DNA of 64,000 nt. Source: Symsagittifera roscoffensis. Its lineage: Eukaryota > Xenacoelomorpha > Acoela > Convolutidae. The notes below the pieces were generated by a model. It was not told where the DNA came from and searched no databases. It worked only from the letters and a program-made list of their open reading frames with translations. Both the position numbers and the translations under genes were made by a program. The stretch is taken from contig NC_087071.1 in the NCBI RefSeq assembly GCF_963678635.1, positions 34,961,680 to 35,025,679 of the forward strand. The letters run 5' to 3'. Below, piece after piece: positions 1-11,236 of this stretch (position 1 is its first letter; each line of letters opens with the position of its first letter).

Positions 1-119
1 TAAGAGTTTTATAAAAAGTCATACTGCCTATTTCTTTAACCATTGTTATACCACTCTATGAGATCAGATATAATGTTTGAAGCGTCATTCCATTTTACTT
101 TATCTTCGAAAGATAAAAA

Positions 120-830
120 ATGCTAGTGGTATCATGCCACGAGTATTATCTTAAACGCAAAAACAAGACAACAACAAATTGGAACTGCTCGAAGTACCAA
201 ACCCATAAATGCCGCGCAACAGCAATTAAGGATGGAGAAAAAATTATTGAAACGAGGAGTCAACATAATCACAATATTTCCGCGGACAAACCTGATGCTC
301 GACTAGTTTTGAAAAACATAAAGGATCGAAGCGATAGTAATACCCAACCGTCGCAGTCGCAACCGGCATTCAACCCATTACAGACGACATTGCCACTCAA
401 CTAGCCCTACCAACCAAAAAAAATTTAGTTCGCACCGCACAACGAGCTCGCAAGCAACGAGAAGAAGTCTTTTACCAGTCTCCCCAGCGACCAGAAAATT
501 CGAAATACCCAAACTTTTCAAAAATTTTATAAGATTTGACAGTGGGCAAAATGATCACGAGAGGATTATTTTATTCGGCGACCCTGAAATGCTAGGTGTG
601 CTTCAAACATCCAATTTTTGGTTGGCTGATGGAACTTTCAAAGTCACCCCGAAAATGTTTTATCAACTTCAATCCAAACACGTTAGTCTTTCAGGAATAG
701 CCCCCGCTTGCATATATGCGTTCCTGCCAAATAAAACAAAAAACAAATTTACCACCGTTTCTTAGAAGCCCTAAAGATAGTAGACCTGAAAAAAGTTTAC
801 TGGATTTTGAGCAGGCTGCTATCCAAGCCA
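120..830 (+). pseudogene. FLYWCH zinc finger plus MULE-type transposase remnant
   Basis: The open stretch at 120-404 has a FLYWCH-like pattern: a W-x-C, a second Cys about eight residues on, then H-N-H (residues around NWNC, HKC and QHNHN). Downstream, in other frames, the text reads like a Mutator-like (MULE) transposase core. It has a WLADGTFKVTPKMFYQL segment at about 620-670, with the first catalytic Asp in DGTF, and SLLDFEQAA near 797-825, which fits the second Asp. FLYWCH fingers are known to accompany MULE transposases in animals. At least two frame changes and several stops break the frame, and the C-terminal half is lost where a 197-bp repeat begins at about 827. I infer a dead DNA-transposon copy or a domesticated relative of one. 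The family match rests on reading motifs only. Confidence 0.62.
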
Positions 831-1023
831 TGTTTTGGTTGTGAATTGATTAAATACTAAAAACGTTAGTATAGTGCTTTCATCATACTTTCAAACACAA
901 TCAAGTAATAATAAATTTGAAAAAATAGAACCCAATAGCGCTGAGTTACTTAAATTGCTTAAAATTTTGAATTTTTACTATCTTTTCTCAACCACAATTT
1001 AATTCATAAAAAAATCTTGAGCA
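827..1023 (+). repeat. 197-bp direct repeat, copy 1
   Basis: This segment starts GCCATGTTTTGGTTGTG and ends CTTGAGCAA, and recurs at 1880-2077 with about 90% identity by eye. It interrupts the MULE reading frame, so it may be the left end of an inserted element about 1.25 kb long. The copies are in direct orientation, as LTRs would be, but they do not start TG and end CA. Confidence 0.75.
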
Positions 1024-1107
1024 AGGGATTCGATCCTTTGACCTCTAGATTTTGAGACTAACACTTTAACCACTTTACCCTGAAGCCTCTGATTGTCTTC
1101 CAAACTG
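1021..1107 (-). repeat. tRNA-like (SINE head or degraded tRNA) unit 1
   Basis: On the minus strand this reads like a tRNA. There is a D-arm-like GTGGTTAAAGTG, then an anticodon arm with loop CTCAAAA (anticodon CAA, as in Leu), and a T-arm/B-box GGATCGAATCCC at about 1025-1036. No complete acceptor stem is visible. A tRNA-derived SINE head or an old tRNA pseudogene is more likely than a functional gene. Confidence 0.5.
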
Positions 1108-1129
1108 TGCCGCAAGGGATTCGATTTGT

Positions 1130-1219
1130 GCCGCAAGGGATTTGATCCTTTGACCTCTAGATTTTGAGACTAACACTTTAGCCACTTTAACATGAAGCCT
1201 CTGATTGTCTTCCAAACTA
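1130..1219 (-). repeat. tRNA-like unit 2 (tandem copy)
   Basis: This is a second copy of the same tRNA-like unit about 110 bp downstream, with the same CTCAAAA anticodon loop. Its B-box has decayed to GGATCAAATCCC. Both copies carry the same non-tRNA tail (AGTTTGGAAGACAATCAG on the minus strand), which supports a SINE-like dimer over two independent tRNA genes. A short stub of a third start, GCCGCAAGGGATTCGAT, lies between them. Confidence 0.5.
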
Positions 1220-1879
1220 TTGTTCCAAGTTTGGCTTCTTGATCTTTACGCCCATGTTTGAGTTTTCAAAGTGTAGATCAATTCTGTCGGCGCTAAAAGA
1301 TCAAGTTCAAGATATTCAAATGGTTTTGGACTGTTTTGTATGGGACTGTTTTTCAGAAACTTTTTTTTGATGTTTCGGACTCTTTTGTATGGGACTGTTT
1401 TGTACACGTTGTGTATATGCACCAAATTGAATCATGTCGGTCGGATTCGTTTTCAAGTTTATATTAAAGTCTAAACTATCGGCAGGGTCATTTCTGTTCA
1501 AATCTAAAACGCATTTAGCAGCGTGCATGTTAGCTCATTTTGGTTCGCAGAATTTTTCGCAATTAAAGCTTTGATGTTTACCGACGATATCATTGATGTT
1601 CCGAATTATTTTCAAGTAATTATCACTTTGATTCTGTCAATTGGTTTTAAAAGGCGTTAAATTGTAGTGGGGTTATCTAATTTCGGGGTTATATGAGAGG
1701 AGGTTAAAAAAAGGGTTTTACAAAACACGCGTGATAAGTATGGTAACCAAGAACACCATTACGGCGAGTATTAAAGCAAAGCCTTGAATGTTTCGACAGG
1801 CTTCTCAAGCGTTCTTAGACAAAAAAAGAGCTATAACCTTCAACAAAGTTTGAAATTAAAATATTAAGATAAAAATGTA
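1220..1879. other. non-coding interior between the 197-bp repeats
   Basis: No convincing ORF is seen. At about 1322-1410 the phrase TTTTGTATGGGACTGTTTT occurs two to three times at short spacing. At about 1770-1815 the phrase GCAAAGCCTTGAATGTTTCGACAG resembles text near 47225-47255, so it is probably a dispersed repeat. Confidence 0.4.
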
Positions 1880-2077
1880 GCCATGTTTTGGTTGTGAATT
1901 GATTAAATACTAAAAAAATTAGTATAGTGCTTTCATCATACTTTCAAACACAATCAAGTAATAATAAATTTGAAAAAATAGAGCCCAACAGCGCTGAGTT
2001 ACTTAAATTATTTAAATTTTTCAATTTTTACTATCTTTTCTCAACAACACTTTATTTCATAAAAAATTCTTGAGCAA
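1880..2077 (+). repeat. 197-bp direct repeat, copy 2
   Basis: This is the second copy of the 827-1023 repeat, in the same orientation. Beyond its end the sequence does not resume the MULE frame in any way I can read. The two copies bracket the tRNA-like dimer. Confidence 0.75.
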
Positions 2078-2434
2078 TCTGAATGACTGGAGGGTGTTTT
2101 TTCGGAAATAATTTGTGTTAAAATATCTCACTCTTTAAAATCATGATGGAAAATTTTTGAAGCGGAAAAAGCGGAATCTCTATCTATGAAGTTTTGATCA
2201 AAAAAGTTTTTGTGCGTCTGAATTTGAGTGTGGAAATTATATATTTCATGAAAAAGACAGAATAATGGTGTCGTTTTTGAAACTCATTACATTAAGAAAC
2301 ATAATTAAACGTAAATTAAAGTCAAAAAAACTTGAACATTTTTAATTAAAATATAAAATATAATCAAGTATGAAATAAATTTAAAACATTTAGATCCCGA
2401 TAAACAATGGTGGAAAAAAACGTGTGATTCAGCA
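2078..2434. other. AT-rich spacer, nothing recognised
   Basis: This is AT-rich text with many stops in all frames. It ends where phrases shared with the satellite begin (the CACAAAGTCAAGCATTTGCC motif at about 2457). Confidence 0.4.
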
Positions 2435-4406
2435 GTTTTTCATAACTTACTGTGGCACAAAGTCAAGCATTTGCCTTGTTATTGGTGAAGCGTGCGGTTT
2501 TCAATAGAAAATGTATGTTGGCGAGACAGCGGCGCCCCGCTATGGGCAAAATTGTCTCTGACTGAATTGTCTGCATATTTTGGCTGAGATGTCTGATTTT
2601 CAAATCGGCTGATCGTCTTTGGCCGAATTGCCTGGACGCGGAATGGATTCAGTAGAAACCGCCTACAATACTATTAGGTTCCATTTGAGAATCAAATTTG
2701 AGTTGAACCTAATAGAACGTAAAATGTTAGATTTCTATCGTTTCAAAAGTGTTTTGCAATTGAGTTTCTGTTAATTCAGTTGCGGGAATGGGATATTTAT
2801 TCATTGTTAAATACAAACAGATAAAATTACCAAATCAGCGAATTAACAAGCCCACTGTTGTCTTGGTACATTTCAAGTAGTTGCTATTTTCGTGCAATAT
2901 ATTTACTAAACTTTGCCGTTTACTGGTTCTCTTGAGTTAGGCCAATTCTGTGTCTTGTTATTAATCGAGTTATGAAAAAAACCTGAATCTCTTAGTGCCG
3001 CGACTCTGGAAAATTTTGCGACGACTTCTTCAAGATGCAATTGAACTCCTTGAATAGGCAAGTGACGTTCTCGGGCAAAGTGTGAGCGTGTCAATGTCAT
3101 CCAAAAAGAAATTATTAAAAGATCTCGAAGACCAAAATTTTCAAGGCAGCAATTGGAAAACAAAAAACCAAGAATTGTGATCCATCTGACTTTCACAATT
3201 TAATGCGGCACAAAGTCAAGCATTTGCCTTGTTATTGGTTAAGTGATCGGTCTTCATTTAAAAAAATATGTGAGCGTCGGCAACTGTTCTTGGCAAAAAT
3301 TGTCTTTGTCTGAATTGTCTGCATACTTCTGGCTGAGATGTCTGATTTTCATATCGGTTGAATTGTCTTTAGCCGAACTGCCTAGAAGCGGAATGCAACC
3401 AGCGGAACTGTAGCCATATAATCAATAAGATAAATCGGGTCTCTCCAACTCCTATACTACCTAGTGAAGAACAACTATCCCTACAAAGATTTCAATCAAA
3501 AGTTAAGTATCTGCTGGTTTTGATTTTTGTTTACAATATCATTTTGTAATAAGGGAGGGGTTTGTAAAAAAATTTCTATTGTTTATTAATGTCCTTGAAT
3601 GTTTTTACTGTTGATTCACAGACAAGCAAAATGTGGGATTTGTTTTACAAAAAAAAATTTAAGAAAAATTTTATCAAAGTTTTTTTAAATTGATTTGAAA
3701 TTTTTAATGGACGCACCATAATTTTTTCATTTTAAAACAAAAATAAGAGTTAAAAAAATTACCATGATCTAAATATCGAATGACTCTTAACCATATTTGT
3801 TAAGGCTACATAGCACTATGTTGAAAGTATGAAAGCTAGTATACTATAAAATCAGTATTACCTCTTACAATTACAGCTATTTATCCCAGCGTAAACATAT
3901 TTCTGGGGAGTTCAACCTGGGTTCATTTATCACCTAAGGCGTTCATTTTGAGAATTTCTTTTGGGCTGAACCTAATAGAATGTTGAATGTAAGAAAGCTA
4001 GTATACAATAAAATCACTATTATCTCTTGGCAATACCAGCTATATATCCCAGCGCATAAATCTAGTTCTGGGGAGTTTAAAACTGGTTCGTTTCTCACCA
4101 TAGGCATTCCATTTGAGAGTCTCGTTTGAGGTGAATTGATAGAACGTAAAATGCTAGGTTTCCGTTGTTTCAAAAGTGGTTTGCAATTGAGCTTCTGTTA
4201 AATCAACTTCGGAAATTGAATATTAATTCATTGTGAAAAACAAACAGATAAAATCACCAATTCAGCGCATGAACAAACCCACTGTTTGCTTGATACGTTT
4301 ACTGTAGTTGCTAATTCCGTGCAAAATATTTACTAAACTTTGCCGTTTATTGGTTCTCTTGAACTAAACAGATTCTATGTCTTTTTTTTATTCAAGTTAT
4401 AAAAAA

Positions 4407-4583
4407 TGACAGAATATTTTGGTGCCGGGACTCTGGAAAATTTTGCGGCAACTTCTTCAAGATGCAAATGAATTCCTTGAAGAGACAATTGATGTACCCG
4501 AGCAAAGTGTGAGGGTGTCAATGGCCTCCAGAAAGAAATTATTAAAAGACATCGAAGACCAAAATTTTCAAGACAGCAATTGA
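4407..4583 (+). pseudogene. fossil coding frame inside the satellite
   Basis: In this diverged unit one frame stays open for 58 codons and reads as a helix-rich peptide (QNILVPGLWKILRQLLQDA, then EFLEETIDVPEQSVRV and SMASRKKLLKDIEDQNFQ). The same frame is readable at about 2985-3178 with one internal stop, at about 5582-5790 with stops, and in all six recent units with a stop near the start. Agreement at the protein level between the most diverged copies suggests that the satellite captured a piece of a real gene or transposon ORF. I do not recognise the protein. Confidence 0.4.
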
Positions 4584-6287
4584 AAAACAAAAAATGTGAT
4601 CCATCTGTTTTTCACAATTTTTTGCGGCACAAAGTCAAGCATTTGTTTTTTTTTTGGTGAAGTGATCGGTCTTCAAACAAAAAATATATGTTGGCGCGAC
4701 AGCGACGGCACTATTTTTGGCAAAATTGTCTGAGATGTCTGATTTTCACATCGTCTCAATCGTCTTCGGCCGAATTGCCTAGACGCGGATTGCAACCAGT
4801 AGAACTGGTGTACGAATCTAATTGTGGGCTGCGTAGCCATATAATCACCAAAACAAATCGGGTCTCTTCAACTCCTATACTACCTAGTGAAGAACAACTA
4901 TCCCTACTTAGATTTAAATCAAAAGTTAAGTATCTGCTTTTTTTTGTTTTTGGTTAGCCATCTCAATTTGTAATATGGGAGGGATTTGTAAAAAAATTCT
5001 ATTGTTTAATAGTGTCTTTGAATTTTTTCATTGTTGATTCACAAACAAGCAAAATGTGGGATTTATTTTACAAGAAAATTTGAAGTTTTTAATGGACGCA
5101 CCATAACTTTGTCATTTGAAAACAAAAATACGAGTGAAAAAACTACCATGGTCCAAAACCATATTTGTTAATGCTACATAGCATTATCTTGAAGTATGAA
5201 AGCTAGTATACTATGAAATCAGTATTATCTCTTGGCAATAACAGCTATATATCCCAGCGTAAACTTAGTTCTGGGGAGTTCAACATGGGCATCAGAAGAA
5301 TCTCATTTGAGTTGAATCTGATAGAACGTAAAATGCTAGATTTCCATTGTTTCAAAAGTGGTTTGCAATTGAGTTTCTGTTGATTCAACTGCGGGAATTG
5401 GATATTAAATTATTGTGAAAAACAAACAGATAAAATTACGAACTGTGATAAGAAGTTTGCTTGATACGTTTAAAGTAGAGGCAAATTGCTTGCAATCTTT
5501 TCACTAAACTTTGCCGTTTACTGGTTCTCTTGAATTAAACCGATTCTATGTCTTATTTTTATTCGAGTCATAAAAATGGCCAGAATATTTTGGTGCCGCA
5601 ACTCGAGAAAAATTTGTGACGACTTTTTCAAGATACAATTGAACTCCTTGAAGAAGAAAGTGACGTACTCGAGCAAAGTCTTAGGTTGTCAATGGCCTCC
5701 AGAAAGAAATTATTCAAAGACATCGAACACTAAAAATTTCAAGGCGGCAATCGAAAAACAAAACACAAAGGACCTGAGCACAATTTTTTGAGATTTCAAT
5801 TTGTGAAAGAAGGAACGACCCGAACACAATTTTGTGCGACCTCAAACTGAATCAAAGAGCGACTCCTAAACTTTTTTTGCGCGACCTAGTTTTCCAAATC
5901 AAGGAGACCTACACAATTTTGTTTTAAAAATAAGGACCGACCCAAATACACTTTTGTGCGACCTCAATTGAATCAAGGATCCTATCAGATACCGAAATAT
6001 TCGTACATACCCAATACGTCAAGAGAGTCTGGAAATCAAAAACTTTGGGACAAAAAATTTCTAGAAAGATTTCCAAAAAAAATTCAAAAAAATTTTCCTC
6101 GAAAAGAAAGTTATACCAACTTTCCCCAAAATTTTTATTGAAAAAAAATGTCGCACAAATTCAAGGCAAGGTCGTAAAAAATTTTTTTGTCGCGCCTGTT
6201 CAAGCGTTAGAACCGCCAATTGTGTCGAGCAAGTATTTTGAGTGAATCCGTACCTCGGTTTCTTCCGGTGGTTGGATAATCTTTAAA

Positions 6288-6325
6288 AGTTTGCTCGGCT
6301 CGCCTCGTTTTCGAGCCGAGCAAAC
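6288..6325. repeat. 14-bp-arm hairpin at unit junction
   Basis: A perfect inverted repeat: GTTTGCTCGGCTCG, loop CCTCGTTTT, then CGAGCCGAGCAAAC. In the recent 2.24 kb units only the left arm and loop remain, and the right arm is replaced by the start of the extra segment of roughly 780 bp (GGTCGCATTGCGCC). The hairpin therefore marks the place where the two unit types differ. Confidence 0.85.
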
Positions 6326-6760
6326 GAATCTAATTGTCGAGCCTGGTGTACGAATCTAATTGTGGGCTCCGTAGCCATATAATCACCAAAATAAATCGGG
6401 TCTCTTCAACTCCTATACTACCTAGTGAAGAACAACTATCCCTACAAAGATTTAAATCAAAAGTTAAGTATCTGCTTTTTTTGTTTTTGTTTAGCCATTT
6501 CAATTTGTAATATGGGAGGGATTTGTAAAAAAAATTCTATTGTTTAATAGTGTCTTTGAATTTTTTCATTGTTGATTCACAAACAAGCAAAATGTGGGAT
6601 TTATTTTACAAGAAAATTTGAAGTTTTTAATGGACGCACCATAGTTTTGTCAATTCAAAACAAAAATACGAGTGAAAAACTACCATGGTCCAAAACCATA
6701 TTTTTTTAATGCTACATAGCATTATCTTGAAAGTATGAAAGCTAGTATACTATGAAATCA

Positions 6761-9005
6761 GTATTATTTCTTGGCAATAACAGCTATATATCCCAGCGTA
6801 AACTTAGTTCTGGGGAGTTCAACATGGGCATCAGAAGAATCTCATTTGAGTTGAATCTGATAGAACGTAAAATTCTAGATTTCCATTGTTTTAAAAGTGG
6901 TTTGCAATTGAGTTTCTGTTGATTCAACTGCGGGAATTGGATATTAAATTATTGTGAAAAACAAACAGATAAAATTACGAACTCTGATAAAAAGTTTGCT
7001 TGATACGTTTAAAGTAGTTGCAAATTGCTTGCAATCTTTTCACTAAACTTTGCTGTTTACTGGTTCTCTTGAATTAAACCGATTCTATGTCTTATTTTTA
7101 TTCGAGTTATAAAAATGGCCAGAATATTTTGGTGCCGCGACTCGAGAAAAATTTGTGACGACTTTTTCAAGATATAAATGAACTCCTTGAAGGAGCAAGT
7201 GACATACTCGAGCAAAGTCTTAGGTTGTCAATTGCCTCCAGAAAGAAATTATTCAAAGACATCGAACACTAAAAATTTCAAGGCGGCAATCGAAAAACAA
7301 AAAACAAAGGACCTGAGCACAATTTTTTGAGATTTCAATTTGTGAAAGAAGGAACGAACCAAACACAATTTTGTGCGACCTCAAACTGAATCAAAGAGCG
7401 ACTCCTAAACTTTTTTGCGCGACCTAGTTTTCCAAATCAAGGAGACCTGCACAATTTTGTTTCAAAAATAAGGACCGACCCAAATACACTTTTGTGCGAC
7501 CTCAATTGAATCAAGGATCAACCCCTGCACAATTTTGTGGGATCTCAATCTCCAAATCAAGGAGCTCTCCACAATTTGGTGTGACCACAAGTCAAAAACG
7601 GCAAAAAACTATACCTAGTCAAAACAAAGCCGACAACCCAGAAGGCCGACATCGCAAAAAGTTAAAAGTGCTTTTTTTGTGGATTCTTTGTGTATTCTTT
7701 GTCTAAAGGTCGGTGAACTCCCTGCAAAACCTTGTAAGACCGAACCTGTGTTTTCAACTAGCTTCTAAACTCTATTTTGTGATAATTTTTCTTTAACCCA
7801 AAAAAAAGTGCTACTTTTTTGATGATCAGTGCTATAAAATCAAATACGATGTTGTTGGTTGCAAACTGATAAAGACCCTATCAGATACCCTAATACTCGT
7901 ACATACCCAGTACGCCAAGAGAGTCTGGAAATCAAAAACTTTGGGACAAAAAATTTCTAGAAAGATTTCCAAAAAAAAAATCAAAAAAATTTTCCTCGAA
8001 AAAAAAATTATACCAATTTTCCCCAAAATTTTTATTGAAAAAAATGTCGCTCGAATTCAAGGCAAGGTCTTAAAAAAAGTTTTTTGTCGCGCCTGTTCAA
8101 GCGTTAGAACCGCCAATTGTGTCGAGCAAGTATTTTGAGTGAATCCGTACCTCGGTTTCTTCCGGTGCTTGGATAATCTTTAAAAGTTTGCTCGGCTCGC
8201 CTCGTTTTCGGTCGCATTGCGCCACGACTTGGTTCGACCAGAACCTAGATATGACGACTTTACAATTAGAAACTCCTTAATTTGACCGCCAACAAAAAAA
8301 CTGTATTGTTCATCACTGTCAATGGTGTTCATCATTGCTGCGAGTTCTCTTCATCACTCTGTAAATATTTTATCATTAACTCTACAAAAACGCCTCGACG
8401 ACATTTAAAGCAGTTGTAGGGTCAAGTGTTAATTTGAATGCAAATAACCGACAAAAGATTGTTCAAATATTTTAAATCATTTCCCCAAAATGTATGATAC
8501 AGAAAACTATTATAAATTGGCACGGCGTTATGAATATTTCTTTGAGCGAGCATAGATCAAACAACGACAACTCACTGACACCAGCAGGTATAATTGAAAT
8601 TTTAAAAGAATATAAAAAAGCAGCCATTGCTTACGTACATCGTCAAATGAGCCCCATTGTTTATAGACGTTTGGTGGAAACAGGAATTTTAACCATTGAT
8701 GTCACCAAACCTATATGCTGAAAAAGAAAAGCTAACGACAAAAAATTAATTCGTAAACTTGATTATTTCGTCCTCCAGTATTTTTAGAAAAACAAAAATT
8801 AATAATCATTCGTCGTTATTTGTCAAATCTGTCCGAATTTTTTAATATAACTAAAAACTTATCGACCAGGTTCAAGGAAAAGGAAAACAGATAAGCATAA
8901 GAATTTTCAAATGGCAACAGTCAAAGATTTTTTAACGTTTGTTGGAGATTATACATCTTAAGTTGTTTTTCAAAAGTTAACTTCATCTTTAAGTTCAGTC
9001 TCGTA
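6761..9005 (+). repeat. satellite unit 1 of 6 (2245 bp)
   Basis: First of six nearly identical head-to-tail units, delimited by the landmark GTATTATTTCTTGGCAATAA. Internally it holds a fossil coding frame (about 7113-7330), a block of 50-60 bp subrepeats with core CACAATTTTGTGCGACC (7330-7600), A-runs near 7970-8035, the half-hairpin GTTTGCTCGGCTCG (about 8187) and an open frame of 75 codons (8494-8721). Confidence 0.95.
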
Positions 9006-11236
9006 GTATTATTTCTTGGCAATAACAGCTATATATCCCAGCGTAAACTTAGTTCTGGGGAGTTCAACATGGGCATCAGAAGAATCTCATTTGAGTTGAA
9101 TCTGATAGAACGTAAAATTCTAGATTTTCATTTTTTTAAAAGTGGTTTGCAATTAAGTTTCTGTTGATTCAACTGCGGGAATTGGATATTAAATTATTGT
9201 GAAAAACAAACGAACTCTGATAAAAAAGTTTGCTTGATACGTTTAAAGTAGTTGCAAATTGCTTGCAATCTTTTCACTAAACTTTGCCGTTTACTGGTTC
9301 TCTTGAATTAAACCGATTCTATGTCTTATTTTTATTCGAGTTATAAAAATGGCCAGAATATTTTGGTGCCGCGACTCGAGAAAAATTTGTGACGACTTTT
9401 TCAAGATACAATTGAATTCCTTGAAGGAGCAAGTGACGTACTCGAGCAAAGTCTTAGGTTGTCAATTGCCTCCAGAAAGAAATTATTCAAAGACATCGAA
9501 CACTTAAAATTTCAAGGCGGCAATCGAAAAACAAAAAACAAAGGACCTGAGCACAATTTTTTGAGATTTCAGTTTGTGAAAGAAGGAACGAACCGAACAC
9601 AATTTTGTGCGACCTCAAACTGAATCAAAGAGCGACTCCTAAACTTTTTTTGCGCGACCTAGTTTTCCAAATCAAGGAGACCTGCACAATTTTGTTTTAA
9701 AAATAAGGACCGACCCAAATACATTTTTGTGCGACCTCAATTGAATCAAGGATCAACCCCTGCACAATTTTGTGGGATCTCAATCTCCAAATCAAGGAGC
9801 TCTCCACACTTTGGTGTGACCACAAGTCAAAAACGGCAAAAAACTATACCTAGTCAAAACAAAGCCGACAACCCAGAAGGCCGACATCGCAAAAAGTTAA
9901 AAGTGCTTTTTTGTGGATTCTTTGTGTATTCTTTGTCTAAAGGTCGGTGAACTCCCTGCAAAACCTTGTAAGACCGAACCTGTGTTTTCAACTAGCTTCT
10001 AAACTCTATTTTGTGATATTTTTTCTTTAACCCAAAAAGTGCTACTTTTTTGATGATCAGTGCTATAAAATCAAATACGGTGTTGTTGGTTGCAAACTGA
10101 TAAAGACCCTATCAGATACCCTAATACTCGTACATACCCAGTACGCCAAGAGAGTCTGGAAATCAAAAACTTTGGGACAAAAAATTTCTAGAAAGATTTC
10201 CAAAAAAAAAATCAAAAAAATTTTCCTCGAAAAAAAAGTTATACCAATTTTCCCCAAAATTTTTATTGAAAAAAATGTCGCTCGAATTCAAGGCAAGGTC
10301 TTAAAAAAAGTTTTTTGTCGCGCCTGTTCAAGCGTTAGAACCGCCAATTGTGTCGAGCAAGTATTTTGAGTGAATCCGTACCTCGGTTTCTTCCGGTGCT
10401 TGGATAATCTTTAAAAGTTTGCTCGGCTCGCCTCGTTTTCGGTCGCATTGCGCCACGACTTGGTTCGACCAGAACCTAGATATGACGACTCTACAATTAG
10501 AAACTCCTTAATTTGACCGCCAACAAAAAAACTGTATTGTTCATCACTGTCAATGGTGTTCATCATTGCTGCGAGTTCTCTTCATCACTCTGTAAATATT
10601 TTATCATTAACTCTACAAAAACGCCTCGACGACATTTAAAGCAGTTGTAGGGTCAAGTGTTAATTTGAATGCAAATAACCGACAAAAGATTGTTCAAATA
10701 TTTTAAATCATTTCCCCAAAATGTATGATACAGAAAACTATTATAAATTGGCACGGCGTTATGAATATTTCTTTGAGCGAGCATAGATCAAACAACGACA
10801 ACTCACTGACACCAGAAGGTATAATTGAAATTTTAAAAGAATATAAAAAAGCAGCCATTGCTTACGCACATCGTCAAATGAGCCCCATTGTTTATAGACG
10901 TTTAGTGGAAACAGGAATTTTAACCATTGATGTCACCAAACCTATATGCTGAAAAAGAAAAGCTAACGACAAAAAATTAATTCGTAAACTTGATTATTTC
11001 GTCCTCCAGTATTTTTAGAAAAACAAAAAATAATAATCATTCGTCGTTATTTGTCAAATCTGTCCGAATTTTTTAATATAACTAAAAGATTATCGACCAG
11101 GTTCAAGGAAAAGGAAAACAGATAAGCATAAGAATTTTCAAATGGCAACAGTCAAAGAATTTTTAACGTTTGTTGGAGATTATATATCTTAAGTTGTTTT
11201 TCAAAAGTTAAGTTCATCTTTAAGTTCAGTCTCGTA
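9006..11236 (+). repeat. satellite unit 2 of 6 (2231 bp)
   Basis: Same organisation as unit 1. Differences are scattered substitutions and small indels in homopolymers, plus a short loss of the AGATAAAATTACG phrase near 9210. Confidence 0.95.

Larger units (their letters stand above)
2435..6760 (+). repeat. diverged older satellite units (1.2-1.5 kb)
   Basis: Using the landmark TCTTGGCAATAACAGCTAT (position 3855 and its recurrences), this stretch divides into about 2435-3854, a 160-bp partial at 3855-4017, 4018-5221 and 5222-6760. Shared modules include the CAAAGTCAAGCATTTG block (2457, 3205, 4632), the GTAGCCATATAATCACC block (3412, 4840, 6371) and the GCGGGAATTGGATATTAA block (2780, 5391, 6931). 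These units are clearly more diverged from one another than the six units that follow, and they lack the extra segment of roughly 780 bp that those carry. They look like the ancestral form, or the decayed edge, of the array. Confidence 0.8.

Noticed and set aside
7832-8026. Recurring minus-strand frames with FFLEIFLEIFCPK text in the satellite
   Set aside because: They are reverse readings of A-rich simple sequence present in each unit and shift with homopolymer length.
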